A stretch of DNA of 64,000 nucleotides from Microbacter margulisiae. GTDB lineage: Bacteria; Bacteroidota; Bacteroidia; Bacteroidales; Paludibacteraceae. Below are positions 9,412 to 17,916 of this stretch, piece by piece. The stretch is from assembly GCF_014192515.1 (NCBI RefSeq), contig NZ_JACHYB010000001.1, positions 496,001-560,000 on the forward strand. Reading direction: 5' to 3'. The notes beneath the pieces were generated by a model. It ran no database searches. It was not told the DNA's origin and saw only the letters and a list, made by a program, of their open reading frames with translations. Within the stretch, counting starts at the first letter, position 1, and every line of letters starts with the position of its first letter. The position numbers and the translations under genes are program-made.

Positions 9412-9419
9412 CAAAGGTA
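9412..9419 (-). promoter_or_regulatory. Bacteroidota -7 box (TACCTTTG) upstream of rho
   Basis: TACCTTTG on the minus strand fits TAnnTTTG and lies about 150 bases before the rho ATG, implying a long leader. Long leaders are expected for autoregulated rho genes, but no -33 element is clear. Confidence 0.35.
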
Positions 9420-9448
9420 CGTAATATTTTTTATTTATGAAGCATACG

Positions 9449-10792
9449 TCATAAAATTCTTATTTTGATAACCTTTTTAGTCGCTTCGCCTATTTTGAAA
9501 CGATCGTCAAAACGATGTCCGATGATCCACATGATTGTATCATTTGAGCATAAAAGCCAACAGTTTTCTTTTTGATATAAATTCCATTTATGGTCAATGA
9601 AAAAATCACTGAGCTTCTTTTTCCCTTTACTGCCAAATGGGTAAAAAAAATCGCCTTTCACAGGGTGTCTTATTGTCAAAGGAAATTGCAGTTGATCGGC
9701 GTCAGCAAATATAATATTATGCTTCTTTTCAATGATAATTTCTTTTTTATCAATCGATTGCGATATTTCAAGCGAGAAATTGTCAATTTTAACAACAGAA
9801 TCTGACGCTAGGATTGTAAGCGCCATTTTATGCTCTTGATGAATCGGGAGGATGAGTAATTGTTCTCGATCTTTAATCAAACGGTGACTTGAAGAATAAA
9901 ATTGTTTACCGGAAATATCATCCAAATTATCATAAATCGATTGAATAATAGCTGAATTAAAATGGAACGGATGAAGCAATTCAAAAAGCGTAAAGTGAGG
10001 TTGTGTTTCTTTTAATAAAGCCTGAATAGAAATAGCTGCTAATTCTCCCTTCTGTTCCATAATGCGTTGCCTGCTATGTTCTGTTTCATAATGCACTGAC
10101 ATGTAAGTTTCGGCAAGCCTTTCCATATTTTTTTGCATAGTCTTACGGAAGGAAGGATTCATTTGCTCCATTAAAGGAATCAGTTGGTGTCTTATTTTAT
10201 TTCGTTGAATTGACTGATCCTCATTGGTTGAGTCCGTACAATATTCTAAATGATTTTCTTGTGCGTATTGTTCTATTTCTGTACGGCTTAAACATAGTAA
10301 AGGTCGGATAATAGATTGATTTTTAGACTCAATTCCAGTTAAGCCCCGAATGCCGGTTCCGCGAAGAATATTAATGAAAAAGGTTTCGATGGCATCATCA
10401 GAATGATGTCCAACGGCAATGGCATCAGCTGTCAATATTTCTTGTAGTTGCTCAAACCATACGTAACGTAGATCCCTGGCTGCCATTTCGATAGAGATAC
10501 CTTTGCTTGTTGCCTCTTGTTTGGTATTAAAGGCGATATGTTCAAAAGGTAGTTGCATTTGTTGTGTCAGACGTTCAACAAATTGTTCATCACTGTCCGA
10601 TTCTGTTCCTCGTAATTGAAAATTGCAGTGGGCAACAATACATTCATAGCCGATATGATGTAATAGATGTAGCAACACAACGGAATCACGTCCACCGCTG
10701 ACACCAACAATTAGTCTGCTGCTTATTGGAGGCAGATTCTCTTTTTGGATGAACTGAATTACCTTTTGGGTGATTGTATACGATACGGTCAT
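9449..10792 (-). CDS. tilS: tRNA(Ile)-lysidine synthetase
   Basis: A 447-residue protein with the N-type ATP pyrophosphatase loop VSGGRDSVV at residues 31-39 (SGGxDS) and the downstream GHHSDDAIETFFINILRGTG motif of TilS. The enzyme joins lysine to C34 of the AUA-decoding tRNA-Ile, changing its codon and amino-acid specificity, and is essential in most bacteria. C-terminal substrate-binding domains fill residues 230-447. The start codon overlaps the stop of the upstream TPR/PD40 gene by 4 bases (ATGA), suggesting translational coupling. Confidence 0.95.
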   Translation of the reverse strand: MTVSYTITQKVIQFIQKENLPPISSRLIVGVSGGRDSVVLLHLLHHIGYECIVAHCNFQLRGTESDSDEQFVERLTQQMQLPFEHIAFNTKQEATSKGISIEMAARDLRYVWFEQLQEILTADAIAVGHHSDDAIETFFINILRGTGIRGLTGIESKNQSIIRPLLCLSRTEIEQYAQENHLEYCTDSTNEDQSIQRNKIRHQLIPLMEQMNPSFRKTMQKNMERLAETYMSVHYETEHSRQRIMEQKGELAAISIQALLKETQPHFTLFELLHPFHFNSAIIQSIYDNLDDISGKQFYSSSHRLIKDREQLLILPIHQEHKMALTILASDSVVKIDNFSLEISQSIDKKEIIIEKKHNIIFADADQLQFPLTIRHPVKGDFFYPFGSKGKKKLSDFFIDHKWNLYQKENCWLLCSNDTIMWIIGHRFDDRFKIGEATKKVIKIRIL

Positions 10793-12213
10793 GGTTTTAC
10801 TAAACCTTGCAGCGCTTTATTTTCCAAATCCCGGGCGTTATTTAATAATATTATTGGTTGTGGGCGTAATGCTATGACTTGTTGTTCAAGTGCCAGAATT
10901 TGAGGTTCTAATGTTTGTTTTGATTCTTGATTTTGTGCGTCTGCATAGGCATTTCTTTTGTTACTTAATTCCTGTTCTATATTTGTAATCACTTGTTTTA
11001 AACTGTCTGCCTGCTGATACAGTTGGCGTGCTTGTTCACTTTTGAATTGGGAAGGAGATGCATAAATCAAGGTGTCATTAATTACAAAATGTATGTTGGG
11101 TTTCCCATTGGTGAGAGATGTGTTGCTTAACGAATCAATAGCAATAATATCATGAATGACAGGCATTTTTCCTTTTCTATATGTCCTGAGTTGGGCTGCA
11201 TGTCGAATATAATCCGTATCATTACTTTGAATAATTGTTCGCATAGCATTTGGAATAAATGTATAAATCATGACTTTACCTGCTGGTTGAAAGCGGTCTG
11301 TAGCAAACCATCCTATATTGTCAACATCATCGATAACTAGCAGATAATCATTGTATATAGAGTTGAAAGGCATGCCATAGTTGACAGGTTCGAAATATTT
11401 ATTATCCCTTAGATTATAGCGAGTTACGAAAAGATCATATCCGCCTAATGAATGATCGCCTTTAGCGTCAAAATAGAGCGTCACACCATCTGAAGCAACA
11501 AAAGGATCATTAAGTGCAGTGCCATAGTTGTTGACTACATCGCTTAGCGGTGTAGGCTCACTCCATTGATTTGTCATTTGAAATGTACTGTATAAGGCTG
11601 ATTTGCCATGAAGGGAATCAGCAAAGACAATCCGATTTCCACGTTGCGAACGATAGGCCAACATATCTGAAGGTTCCTGACTATACAAATTTTTGGACGG
11701 GAAAATAGTTCCCATATCTTTTGAAAAAGTGTAATGCTTAAAGAAATCTTTTTTGCTAACCTGAAGACTATCCACAATGGTCACTAATTCTACATGTTGA
11801 ATCATATCTGCTCCTAATTTTGCTTTTACGAGTAAGGCAGAATATTTTTTTGCTTCGGCTGCTGAAATATGTGGAGAAGCCAAGTAATTCTGAATAGCTG
11901 TTACGTCTTTGCTAAAATAATAATGTTTAAAATAAAGATCGCATAAGACAGGGAAAGCAGGAGTAAATTTTTTATCTGCAGCTTTTTGCAAATAGGGTAG
12001 GGCTGCGTTTTCCTGTCCGGTTTTAACCAGACTCATTCCATATCCGTAGTTCAACCGTGCATCGTATGGATGCCATTTTAATAATTTCAGAAAAGCTTTT
12101 GCTGCTTCTGTATAGTGTTGTCCGCTGTACAGATTCTGTGCGTATTTCAATGTCTGTCCACTTATATAGAATGATAAAGCAAATATTATCAATAAGATAC
12201 TACACTTTTTCAT
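10789..12213 (-). CDS. TPR and PD40 (WD40-like beta-propeller) envelope protein
   Basis: A 474-residue protein starting at the ATG at 12213, where a signal peptide (MKKCSILLIIFALSFYISG) begins; a longer in-frame start upstream has no signal and is rejected. Residues 20-110 are TPR units (YAQNLYSGQHYTEAAKAFLK, then GYGMSLVKTGQENAALPYL). Residues 190-320 show PD40-type propeller blades (NDPFVASDGVTLYFDAKG, GGYDLFVTR). The C-terminus is a Gln-rich coiled coil. The layout resembles periplasmic scaffold proteins that work with OmpA-like partners in Bacteroidota. No OmpA domain is present here, so the specific role is unknown. Confidence 0.7.
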   Translation of the reverse strand: MKKCSILLIIFALSFYISGQTLKYAQNLYSGQHYTEAAKAFLKLLKWHPYDARLNYGYGMSLVKTGQENAALPYLQKAADKKFTPAFPVLCDLYFKHYYFSKDVTAIQNYLASPHISAAEAKKYSALLVKAKLGADMIQHVELVTIVDSLQVSKKDFFKHYTFSKDMGTIFPSKNLYSQEPSDMLAYRSQRGNRIVFADSLHGKSALYSTFQMTNQWSEPTPLSDVVNNYGTALNDPFVASDGVTLYFDAKGDHSLGGYDLFVTRYNLRDNKYFEPVNYGMPFNSIYNDYLLVIDDVDNIGWFATDRFQPAGKVMIYTFIPNAMRTIIQSNDTDYIRHAAQLRTYRKGKMPVIHDIIAIDSLSNTSLTNGKPNIHFVINDTLIYASPSQFKSEQARQLYQQADSLKQVITNIEQELSNKRNAYADAQNQESKQTLEPQILALEQQVIALRPQPIILLNNARDLENKALQGLVKP

Positions 12214-12252
12214 AAAACAATCTGAGTTATTAGAGACCTGAAGAGAATAGCA

Positions 12253-12260
12253 CAAAATTA
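12253..12260 (-). promoter_or_regulatory. Putative -7 box (TAATTTTG) of the TPR/PD40-tilS unit
   Basis: TAATTTTG on the minus strand lies about 40 bases before the ATG at 12213 and matches TAnnTTTG. No -33 element was recognised. Confidence 0.35.
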
Positions 12261-12473
12261 CAGATAAATTTTTATTTTGAGATTACATTTTCTCCATTAT
12301 TACCAGTTTCGCAGTATTTATTCCAATTTTATCACGTACGACTTTAGTTTGAAATCAGAGTGGCAATTTCTTTCGACAAACCAGATGCGAAGGGTTTGAT
12401 CATAACTGCATTAAAAAGCCCTTGGAGAAGACATTTAATGAAAATTTCTGCTCCATCGTCAGTAAATAAAGCG

Positions 12474-12481
12474 TATCTTTG
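12474..12481 (+). promoter_or_regulatory. Bacteroidota -7 box (TATCTTTG) of ilvE
   Basis: TATCTTTG fits TAnnTTTG and sits 26 bases before the ilvE ATG, giving a leader of about 19 bases. The remaining intergenic sequence (12214-12473) shows no other recognisable signal. Confidence 0.55.
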
Positions 12482-12507
12482 TAATCAAATTTTGAACACT
12501 TTGATGT

Positions 12508-13527
12508 ATGAATACACTTAATTGGTCTGAGCTTTCATTTGGCTATATTCCTACAGATTATAATATCCGTTGTGTATATAAAGACGGGAAATGGGGAGAG
12601 ATTGAAGCTACTACAGATACAACAATTTCGTTGCATATTGCCGCAACAAGTTTACATTATGGTCAGGAAGCCTTTGAAGGGCTTAAGGCATTTATGGGAA
12701 AAGATGGGAAAATTCGTATTTTTCGTCCTGAAGAAAATGCAAAACGATTGCAAAACACGTGTGATGGAATTATGATGCCTAAATTGCCGGTGGAATTATT
12801 TATGGAAGCCGTAAAAAAAGCTGTCGTAATGAATAAACGTTTTGTGCCGCCTTATGGAAGCGGTGCTTCTTTATATATTCGTCCGCTATTGGTTGGTACA
12901 AGCGCTCAGGTAGGTGTGAAACCAGCTGACGAGTATTTATTCGTCATTTTTGTAACGCCAGTTGGTCCATATTTCAAAGGTGGTTTTCAGACGACACCTG
13001 TGGTTATCTTGCGACAATATGACCGTGCTGCTCCATTGGGAACAGGTACATATAAAGTAGGAGGAAATTATGCGGCTGGCATGTTAGCCGGTGAAAAGGC
13101 TCATCAAATGGGCTATTCTGCTGTACTTTATCTTGACGCTAAAGAAAAAAAGTATGTTGACGAGTGTGGTCCTGCTAATTTCTTTGGGATTAAAAATAAT
13201 ACCTACGTGACTCCGGAATCGACGTCCATTTTGCCATCTATTACGAATAAAAGTTTAATGCAACTAGCCAAAGATATGGGGATGACGGTGGAGAGACGCC
13301 GGATTTCTGAAGAAGAACTTGCGACATTCGAAGAAGCAGGTCAATGCGGGACGGCGGCTGTGATTAGTCCAATTTCGAAAATCGACGATATCGATGAAAA
13401 TAAATCATATATTATTTCTAAAGATGGCCAACCTGGACCAATTAGTCGTAAGTTATATGAAAAATTGAGGGCTATCCAATACGGAGATGATTCGGATATA
13501 TATGGATGGAATGCCGTGATAGAATAA
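12508..13527 (+). CDS. ilvE: Branched-chain amino acid aminotransferase
   Basis: A 339-residue fold-type IV PLP aminotransferase. Characteristic segments are LHYGQEAFEGLKAF near residue 50, SGASLYIRPLLVGT near 117, and TGTYKVGGNYAAGM with the likely PLP lysine at Lys183. The C-terminal part has DECGPANFFGIK and the PLP-phosphate-binding SILPSITNKSLM. It interconverts leucine, isoleucine and valine with their 2-oxo acids using 2-oxoglutarate/glutamate. It stands alone on the plus strand, and an IS3 element is inserted 15 bases after its stop codon. Confidence 0.92.
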   Translation: MNTLNWSELSFGYIPTDYNIRCVYKDGKWGEIEATTDTTISLHIAATSLHYGQEAFEGLKAFMGKDGKIRIFRPEENAKRLQNTCDGIMMPKLPVELFMEAVKKAVVMNKRFVPPYGSGASLYIRPLLVGTSAQVGVKPADEYLFVIFVTPVGPYFKGGFQTTPVVILRQYDRAAPLGTGTYKVGGNYAAGMLAGEKAHQMGYSAVLYLDAKEKKYVDECGPANFFGIKNNTYVTPESTSILPSITNKSLMQLAKDMGMTVERRRISEEELATFEEAGQCGTAAVISPISKIDDIDENKSYIISKDGQPGPISRKLYEKLRAIQYGDDSDIYGWNAVIE

Positions 13528-13597
13528 CCCCGGCACAAAATATGACTAGTCCTAAAAAACCGTTACAGGTTTAATGAACAAAAATACTCTTTTTATC

Positions 13598-13629
13598 AAA
13601 CCTTATCAAGGCTAGCCTTGATAAGGTTT
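13598..13629 (+). repeat. 32-bp perfect palindrome in the IS3 OrfB tail, possible terminator
   Basis: AAACCTTATCAAGGC is followed by TA and its exact reverse complement. It encodes the last residues of OrfB (QNLIKASLDKV) yet can form a 15-bp hairpin. On the plus strand it is followed by TGCTTTTTAT, so it could end transcription coming from ilvE. Confidence 0.6.
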
Positions 13630-13741
13630 TGCTTTTTATAATTTCTAATTTTTATCTCTTTTTGGCAGTGCATCTGTTCAGGTGTTTTCATGTAACAAGA
13701 CCAGTGTGGCCTTTGTGTATTGTAAATATGAACAGCATCTT

Positions 13742-15256
13742 GGTAGCGTAAAATAAACTGTGTCAGTTTCAATTCTTATCAAATTTCAGATACTCAATTA
13801 ATCCGATTTTTTATAATGGATAATGAAGATCCTGAGTTTTGTTGGGCAAAAACGGTTAGGGGTCGACCCCCTAATCGTTTTTTATTACAATGGCACAAAG
13901 TTTCACCATCGTTTTGTTGGGTGGAAGCAAAACTAAGAAAAATGCCTGGATATTTATTTGATGTTGTGATTTTATTCAAATAAATTAAACCTTTCAGGAA
14001 ATTTAATCGCCAGTTGTTGTGCAGTTAACCCCCAGTTTGACAGAGGCATAGTCCATTTTTTCCGGATATTGCGATAGGCCAAATACACCAATTTTTCCAA
14101 TGCTGTATCATTGGTAAAAACACCTTTGTTTTTGGTAACTTTCCTTATCTGACGGTGATAGCCTTCTACGGTATTGGTGGTATATATGATTCTTCGGATA
14201 GCATCAGAAAACTCAAAATAAGCGGTTAGTTTTTCCCAATTATCACGCCATGATTTAATGACAATTGGATAATCCTTTCCCCACTTTGAATCAAGATTAT
14301 CGAGTTCGATTGCTGCCTGCTCTTTGCTTACTGCTTGATAAACAAGCTTCAAATCTTTCATGAACGTTTTCTGATTTTTACTTGCAACATATTTAATTGA
14401 ATTGCGGATTTGATGCACCACACAAGTTTGAACTACTGTGTGTGGAAATACGCTTTTTATAGCATCTGAAAAGCCACTAAGATTGTCCGTAGAGGCTATT
14501 AGAATGTCATTTACTCCTCTTGATTGAAGATCGGTGAGCACCGATAACCAAAAGTTAGCTCCTTCGCTTTTGGAAATATACATGCCAAGCAAATCTTTGT
14601 AACCGTTACGGTCAACACCCAATACGTTGTATATGGCTCGTGTTACAGGGCGATTCTTTTCGTCCATCACTTTGTAGTGAATGGCATCCATCCAAACAAT
14701 TGGATAAACACTATCCAATGACCTGCTACGCCAGGACTGAATCTCTGGCAGAACCCGGTTTGTTATGGAACTGATTGTGTCAGCAGAAACCCTGTTTCCA
14801 AGGTTTTCCTCCATCCAATCGCTTATTTCCCGAGTACTGTTCCCCAAGGCATAAAGACCAATTATACGGTCTGCAACACCTTCTGCAAGTATTGTTTCAC
14901 GTTTCTTTATAAACTCAGGTTCAAAACTGGAATGGCGGTCACGGGGTGTATGAACGGTGACTTCACCCAATTGGGTTTGAACTTGTTTGGACATACGTCC
15001 ATTGCGCCGATTGCCTAAACTACGCTCATCTTCATCTAAATGAGCATCCATTTCTCCCTCTAAAGCTGCATTTAGAATATTTTCTAACAAGGGCGCAAAG
15101 GCACCATCTTTGCCTAAAAGGGGTTTGCCAGATTTTATCTGTTCTAAAACTTTGGCTTGAAAAGCCTTGTAATCAAATTCTTCCATAAAAATAAACTGTA
15201 TTGTAAAGTTATAAAATTATTTTATTCTTTACTGACACAGTTTAATTTACAGTCTC
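13742..15256 (-). mobile_element. IS256-family insertion sequence (copy 1), nested in the IS3 element
   Basis: A 1515-bp element. The ends read GGTAGCGTAAAATAAACTG and, inverted, GAGACTGTAAATTAAACTG, with the shared inner part TAAACTGTGTCAGT. It is flanked by an 8-bp duplication AGCATCTT at 13734-13741 and 15257-15264, the length expected for IS256. It lies inside OrfB of an IS3 element and carries one intact transposase gene. Confidence 0.92.
13972..15186 (-). CDS. IS256-family (mutator-type) transposase
   Basis: A 404-residue transposase of the IS256/MULE group. It has LEGEMDAHLDEDERSLGNRRNG near residue 45 and the first catalytic Asp in VWMDAIHYKV near 180. The second is in IASTDNLSGFSDAI, followed by the CVVHQIRNSIKYV signature. 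The Glu lies in the C-terminal TNTVEGYHRQIRKVTKNKG. Length and motifs appear complete, so the element may be mobile. It is about as diverged from the second IS256-type transposase in this window (40766-42037) as different subgroups usually are. Confidence 0.93.
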   Translation of the reverse strand: MEEFDYKAFQAKVLEQIKSGKPLLGKDGAFAPLLENILNAALEGEMDAHLDEDERSLGNRRNGRMSKQVQTQLGEVTVHTPRDRHSSFEPEFIKKRETILAEGVADRIIGLYALGNSTREISDWMEENLGNRVSADTISSITNRVLPEIQSWRSRSLDSVYPIVWMDAIHYKVMDEKNRPVTRAIYNVLGVDRNGYKDLLGMYISKSEGANFWLSVLTDLQSRGVNDILIASTDNLSGFSDAIKSVFPHTVVQTCVVHQIRNSIKYVASKNQKTFMKDLKLVYQAVSKEQAAIELDNLDSKWGKDYPIVIKSWRDNWEKLTAYFEFSDAIRRIIYTTNTVEGYHRQIRKVTKNKGVFTNDTALEKLVYLAYRNIRKKWTMPLSNWGLTAQQLAIKFPERFNLFE

Positions 15257-15987
15257 AGCATCTTCTACCAACAATTTCATTGTTTTGATATCTACCAGAT
15301 AATCCTCCAGAAAAAACTCCTGTTTTAATATCCCATTTACCCTTTCAGCTATCGCATTGGCATAAGGGTCATAATGCTCAGTCATACTTGGTATGATCTT
15401 TTTCTTTTTCAAAACATTTTGATAATCGTTACTGCAATACTGTAATCCTCTATCCGAATGGTGGATCAGTTTGTTTTTATATCTCTTTTGTCTAATGGCC
15501 ATGTTTAAAGCTCTTAAAGAACTTTCTGTGGACAAGCTATTAGAAACATCATAACCCATGATCTTTTTGGAATATGCATCTGTAACTAATGCCAGATAGC
15601 AGTTTCTGTTCCTGCCACCGATGTAAGTTATATCCGATACCCAAACCTGTTCGGGATGGGTCAGTTCTATATCTGCCACCAAATTCTTGTGCTTTCTAAA
15701 ACGATGGTGGGAGTCTGTGGTTATACGATAATTTCTCTTTGGTTTAATCAACATCTGATTAGCCTTTAGTATAGATAGAAACTTGTCACGGCCAACATGT
15801 AATTCTATTAATGGTTCATAAAGAAGATAATATAACTTCCTGAATCCTATTCGGGGCATATTTTTCCGTATGGGACGAACCATTGTTAATACTTGCTCTG
15901 CCTTGTCCTGTTTCTTCTGTTTTGACCTACAATAACGATAATAAACCTGTCTACTTACCCCGAGCAATCCACAGGTGGAGGTTTTGC

Positions 15988-16413
15988 TCACTTTGTTTTC
16001 TTGGCTGAATCGGTCGACTGTTCGGGTAAAGAGTTTTTTCGGATAGAGATATTGTACTCTTTTTCTGCCATATCAACCATCATGTCAAAGAAAGCTGCTT
16101 TCATATCAGATTGCTCTGCCTGTTTTTCTAAAAATGCTTTTTGCTTTTCTAAAACCTTGATCTTTTGCTCTAATTCAAGGATCTTTTGATCTTTACTTTT
16201 TGGCATATTACCCGGCGTTTGATTTTCCCAATCAAAGGTACCATATTTTCTGAGCCAACCAACTACTGTGGATCTTCCCTGTATACCATATTTCTTCGTA
16301 GCTGATGTGACTGAGATGTCTCCTCGTTCTATCTCTGAAATAATCGATAATTTTAAGGACATGCTATAATCCTTTTGAGTGCGCTTTACATACTGATTCT
16401 TAATTCCTCCCAT
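15988..16413 (-). CDS. IS3-family OrfA (helix-turn-helix protein)
   Basis: A 141-residue protein starting at the ATG at 16413; a longer TTG start would lie across the IS end. Residues 18-60 form a helix-turn-helix (LSIISEIERGDISVTSATKK, then GIQGRSTVVGWLRKYG). Residues 75-115 are a leucine-zipper-like coiled coil used for multimerisation with OrfAB in IS3 elements. Its stop overlaps the GTG start of OrfB by 4 bases (GTGA). OrfA seems intact although OrfB is disrupted. Confidence 0.85.
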   Translation of the reverse strand: MGGIKNQYVKRTQKDYSMSLKLSIISEIERGDISVTSATKKYGIQGRSTVVGWLRKYGTFDWENQTPGNMPKSKDQKILELEQKIKVLEKQKAFLEKQAEQSDMKAAFFDMMVDMAEKEYNISIRKNSLPEQSTDSAKKTK

Positions 16414-16465
16414 TATTTTACGCTTTTTGTGTAACGCTATTTCAGGACGAGACAATAACGTAAAA

Positions 16466-16499
16466 AGAAAAGCCTTGGCATTCTTGTCAAGGCTTTTCT
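16466..16499 (-). terminator. Terminator at the end of the nuo operon
   Basis: AGAAAAGCCTTG pairs with CAAGGCTTTTCT around a 10-base loop. On the minus strand it follows nuoN by 15 bases and leads into TTTTCTTTTT; on the plus strand a run of T follows too, so it may act in both directions. Confidence 0.85.
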
Positions 16500-16513
16500 T
16501 TTTTTTTTGAGCA

Positions 16514-17893
16514 TTAAATCAGATGTATAATAAGTCCTGGAACTATGCTGGCAAGAAGCAACAAAATAACAAATACCAGAATTGTCATTTTGTATTGAGA
16601 TACCGGATGTAAGGGCTCTTCGTTGGATGTTGGCCTGAAATACATAGCCACAACAGGCCTCAGGTAATAATATACACTGATCATGGATCCTATAATTGCA
16701 ATGATGATCAACATTAGTTGTCCTTGTGCAATAGCTGTGGCAAACAAATTATATTTTGCTGAAAACCCAATGAGCGGCGGAATACCTGCCAATGATAGCA
16801 TAGCAATTGTTAATGCAAAGGCAGCAAGAGGATATTGCTTCGCCAATCCGTTGAATGATTTGATAGAAAAGGATCCCGTTTTTCTGCGAACCATCATGAT
16901 TACGGTAAAGGCCGTAATAGTTGCTACGGAATAGGCGACAGCATACAACAGTAGAACTCCAGCATCATTGCCCTTAATCGCGATGATGGCAATAAGCATG
17001 TATCCTGCATGAGCAATAGCCGAATAAGCCATCATCCGCTTCGTGTTGTTTTGGTAAAGAGCTGTCAGATTACCATAAAGAATGGTTGCAATAGCAATAA
17101 CGACTAATGGGGTTTTCCATAAAAAGTCTATTGACATAAAACTGGCATTGACGAACCGGAAGAAGGCAGCAAAAGCAGCTATTTTTCCCACGGTTGCCAT
17201 AAAAGTAGTGATTAAGGTTGGAGAACCCTGATACACATCAGGTACCCAGAAATGAAACGGAACTGCTCCGATTTTGAATATCAACCCTACGGCAATAAGT
17301 ATAAGCCCAACCGTGAACATGACAGGGATGGCAGCTTGGTGTTGGGTGACATATGTTTGTATGGCTCCCATATTAAAGCTTCCGCATGCGCCGTAAAGAA
17401 AAGCAATGCCAAACAGCATAAAACCCGAAGCTATGGATCCTGTCAGAAAATATTTCATGGCCGCCTCATTCGAGTAACGATCTTCCTTTTTACTACCGGC
17501 CAGGAGATAAAGGGATAAGGAGAGTGTCTCTATCCCTAAAAACAACATCACCAGATTTCCAAATGCCGTCATGATTAAACCTCCGATCAGTGCAAACAAA
17601 ATGAGAGCATAGGTATCTTCCATTGTATGTTTAACCGATACGTAATAGAGCGGAACGAGCATAAAAACCAATAAGGTTGAAAATATCAGTATACCATTGA
17701 ACGCTATCGTGAAGTTATCGTTGATATACATCTCATTAATATAATGAATGTTCTGATTCCACCCCAACAGATTGACGACAAAAGCAGCTATCAGACCAAC
17801 AAAAATAACAGGCAAAAGAAATTTTGTCTGGCGAATGGCTCCCAGAAATAAAATCAGAATGGCAACAATGGATATTGTAATGATGGCGTACAT
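16514..17893 (-). CDS. nuoN: NADH-quinone oxidoreductase subunit N
   Basis: A 459-residue membrane protein with about 13-14 hydrophobic spans, a proton-translocating antiporter-like subunit of complex I. Diagnostic segments are FGNLVMLFLGIETLSLSLYLL, KIGAVPFHFWVPDVYQGSP and the discontinuous-helix LTIAMLSLAGIPPLIGFSAKY. It is the last gene of the 14-gene operon and is followed by a strong hairpin terminator. Length is normal for NuoN. Confidence 0.95.
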   Translation of the reverse strand: MYAIITISIVAILILFLGAIRQTKFLLPVIFVGLIAAFVVNLLGWNQNIHYINEMYINDNFTIAFNGILIFSTLLVFMLVPLYYVSVKHTMEDTYALILFALIGGLIMTAFGNLVMLFLGIETLSLSLYLLAGSKKEDRYSNEAAMKYFLTGSIASGFMLFGIAFLYGACGSFNMGAIQTYVTQHQAAIPVMFTVGLILIAVGLIFKIGAVPFHFWVPDVYQGSPTLITTFMATVGKIAAFAAFFRFVNASFMSIDFLWKTPLVVIAIATILYGNLTALYQNNTKRMMAYSAIAHAGYMLIAIIAIKGNDAGVLLLYAVAYSVATITAFTVIMMVRRKTGSFSIKSFNGLAKQYPLAAFALTIAMLSLAGIPPLIGFSAKYNLFATAIAQGQLMLIIIAIIGSMISVYYYLRPVVAMYFRPTSNEEPLHPVSQYKMTILVFVILLLLASIVPGLIIHLI

Positions 17894-17916
17894 AAGTCGA
17901 TGTTTTTATAAGAGAA

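Larger units (their letters stand above)
13596..15991 (-). pseudogene. IS3-family transposase OrfB, split by the IS256-family element
   Basis: The 5' part (15257-15991) starts with GTG and has a helper HTH followed by the integrase core, with VSDITYIGG (first Asp), HSDRGLQYCS (second Asp) and NAIAERVNGILKQEF (Glu). It breaks off after LLVEDA, where the IS256 end supplies a premature stop at 15242. The missing tail is found in the same sense at 13596-13741, encoding DAVHIYNTQRPHWSCYMKT through to a TGA at 13596. Removing the inserted element and one copy of its duplication restores an uninterrupted frame. The product as it stands is truncated before the C-terminal RPH motif and is probably inactive. 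Confidence 0.9.
13543..16454 (-). mobile_element. IS3-family insertion sequence, interrupted by an IS256-family element
   Basis: The ends are readable: TGACTAGTCCTAAAAAACCG at 13543 and, inverted, TGTCTCGTCCTGAAATAGCG ending at 16454, sharing about 19 of 25 positions and beginning with TG. A 3-bp duplication ATA flanks the element (13540-13542 and 16455-16457). After removing the inner IS256 element and its 8-bp duplication, about 1.39 kb remains, normal for IS3. It encodes OrfA and OrfB; OrfB is split. Confidence 0.9.
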
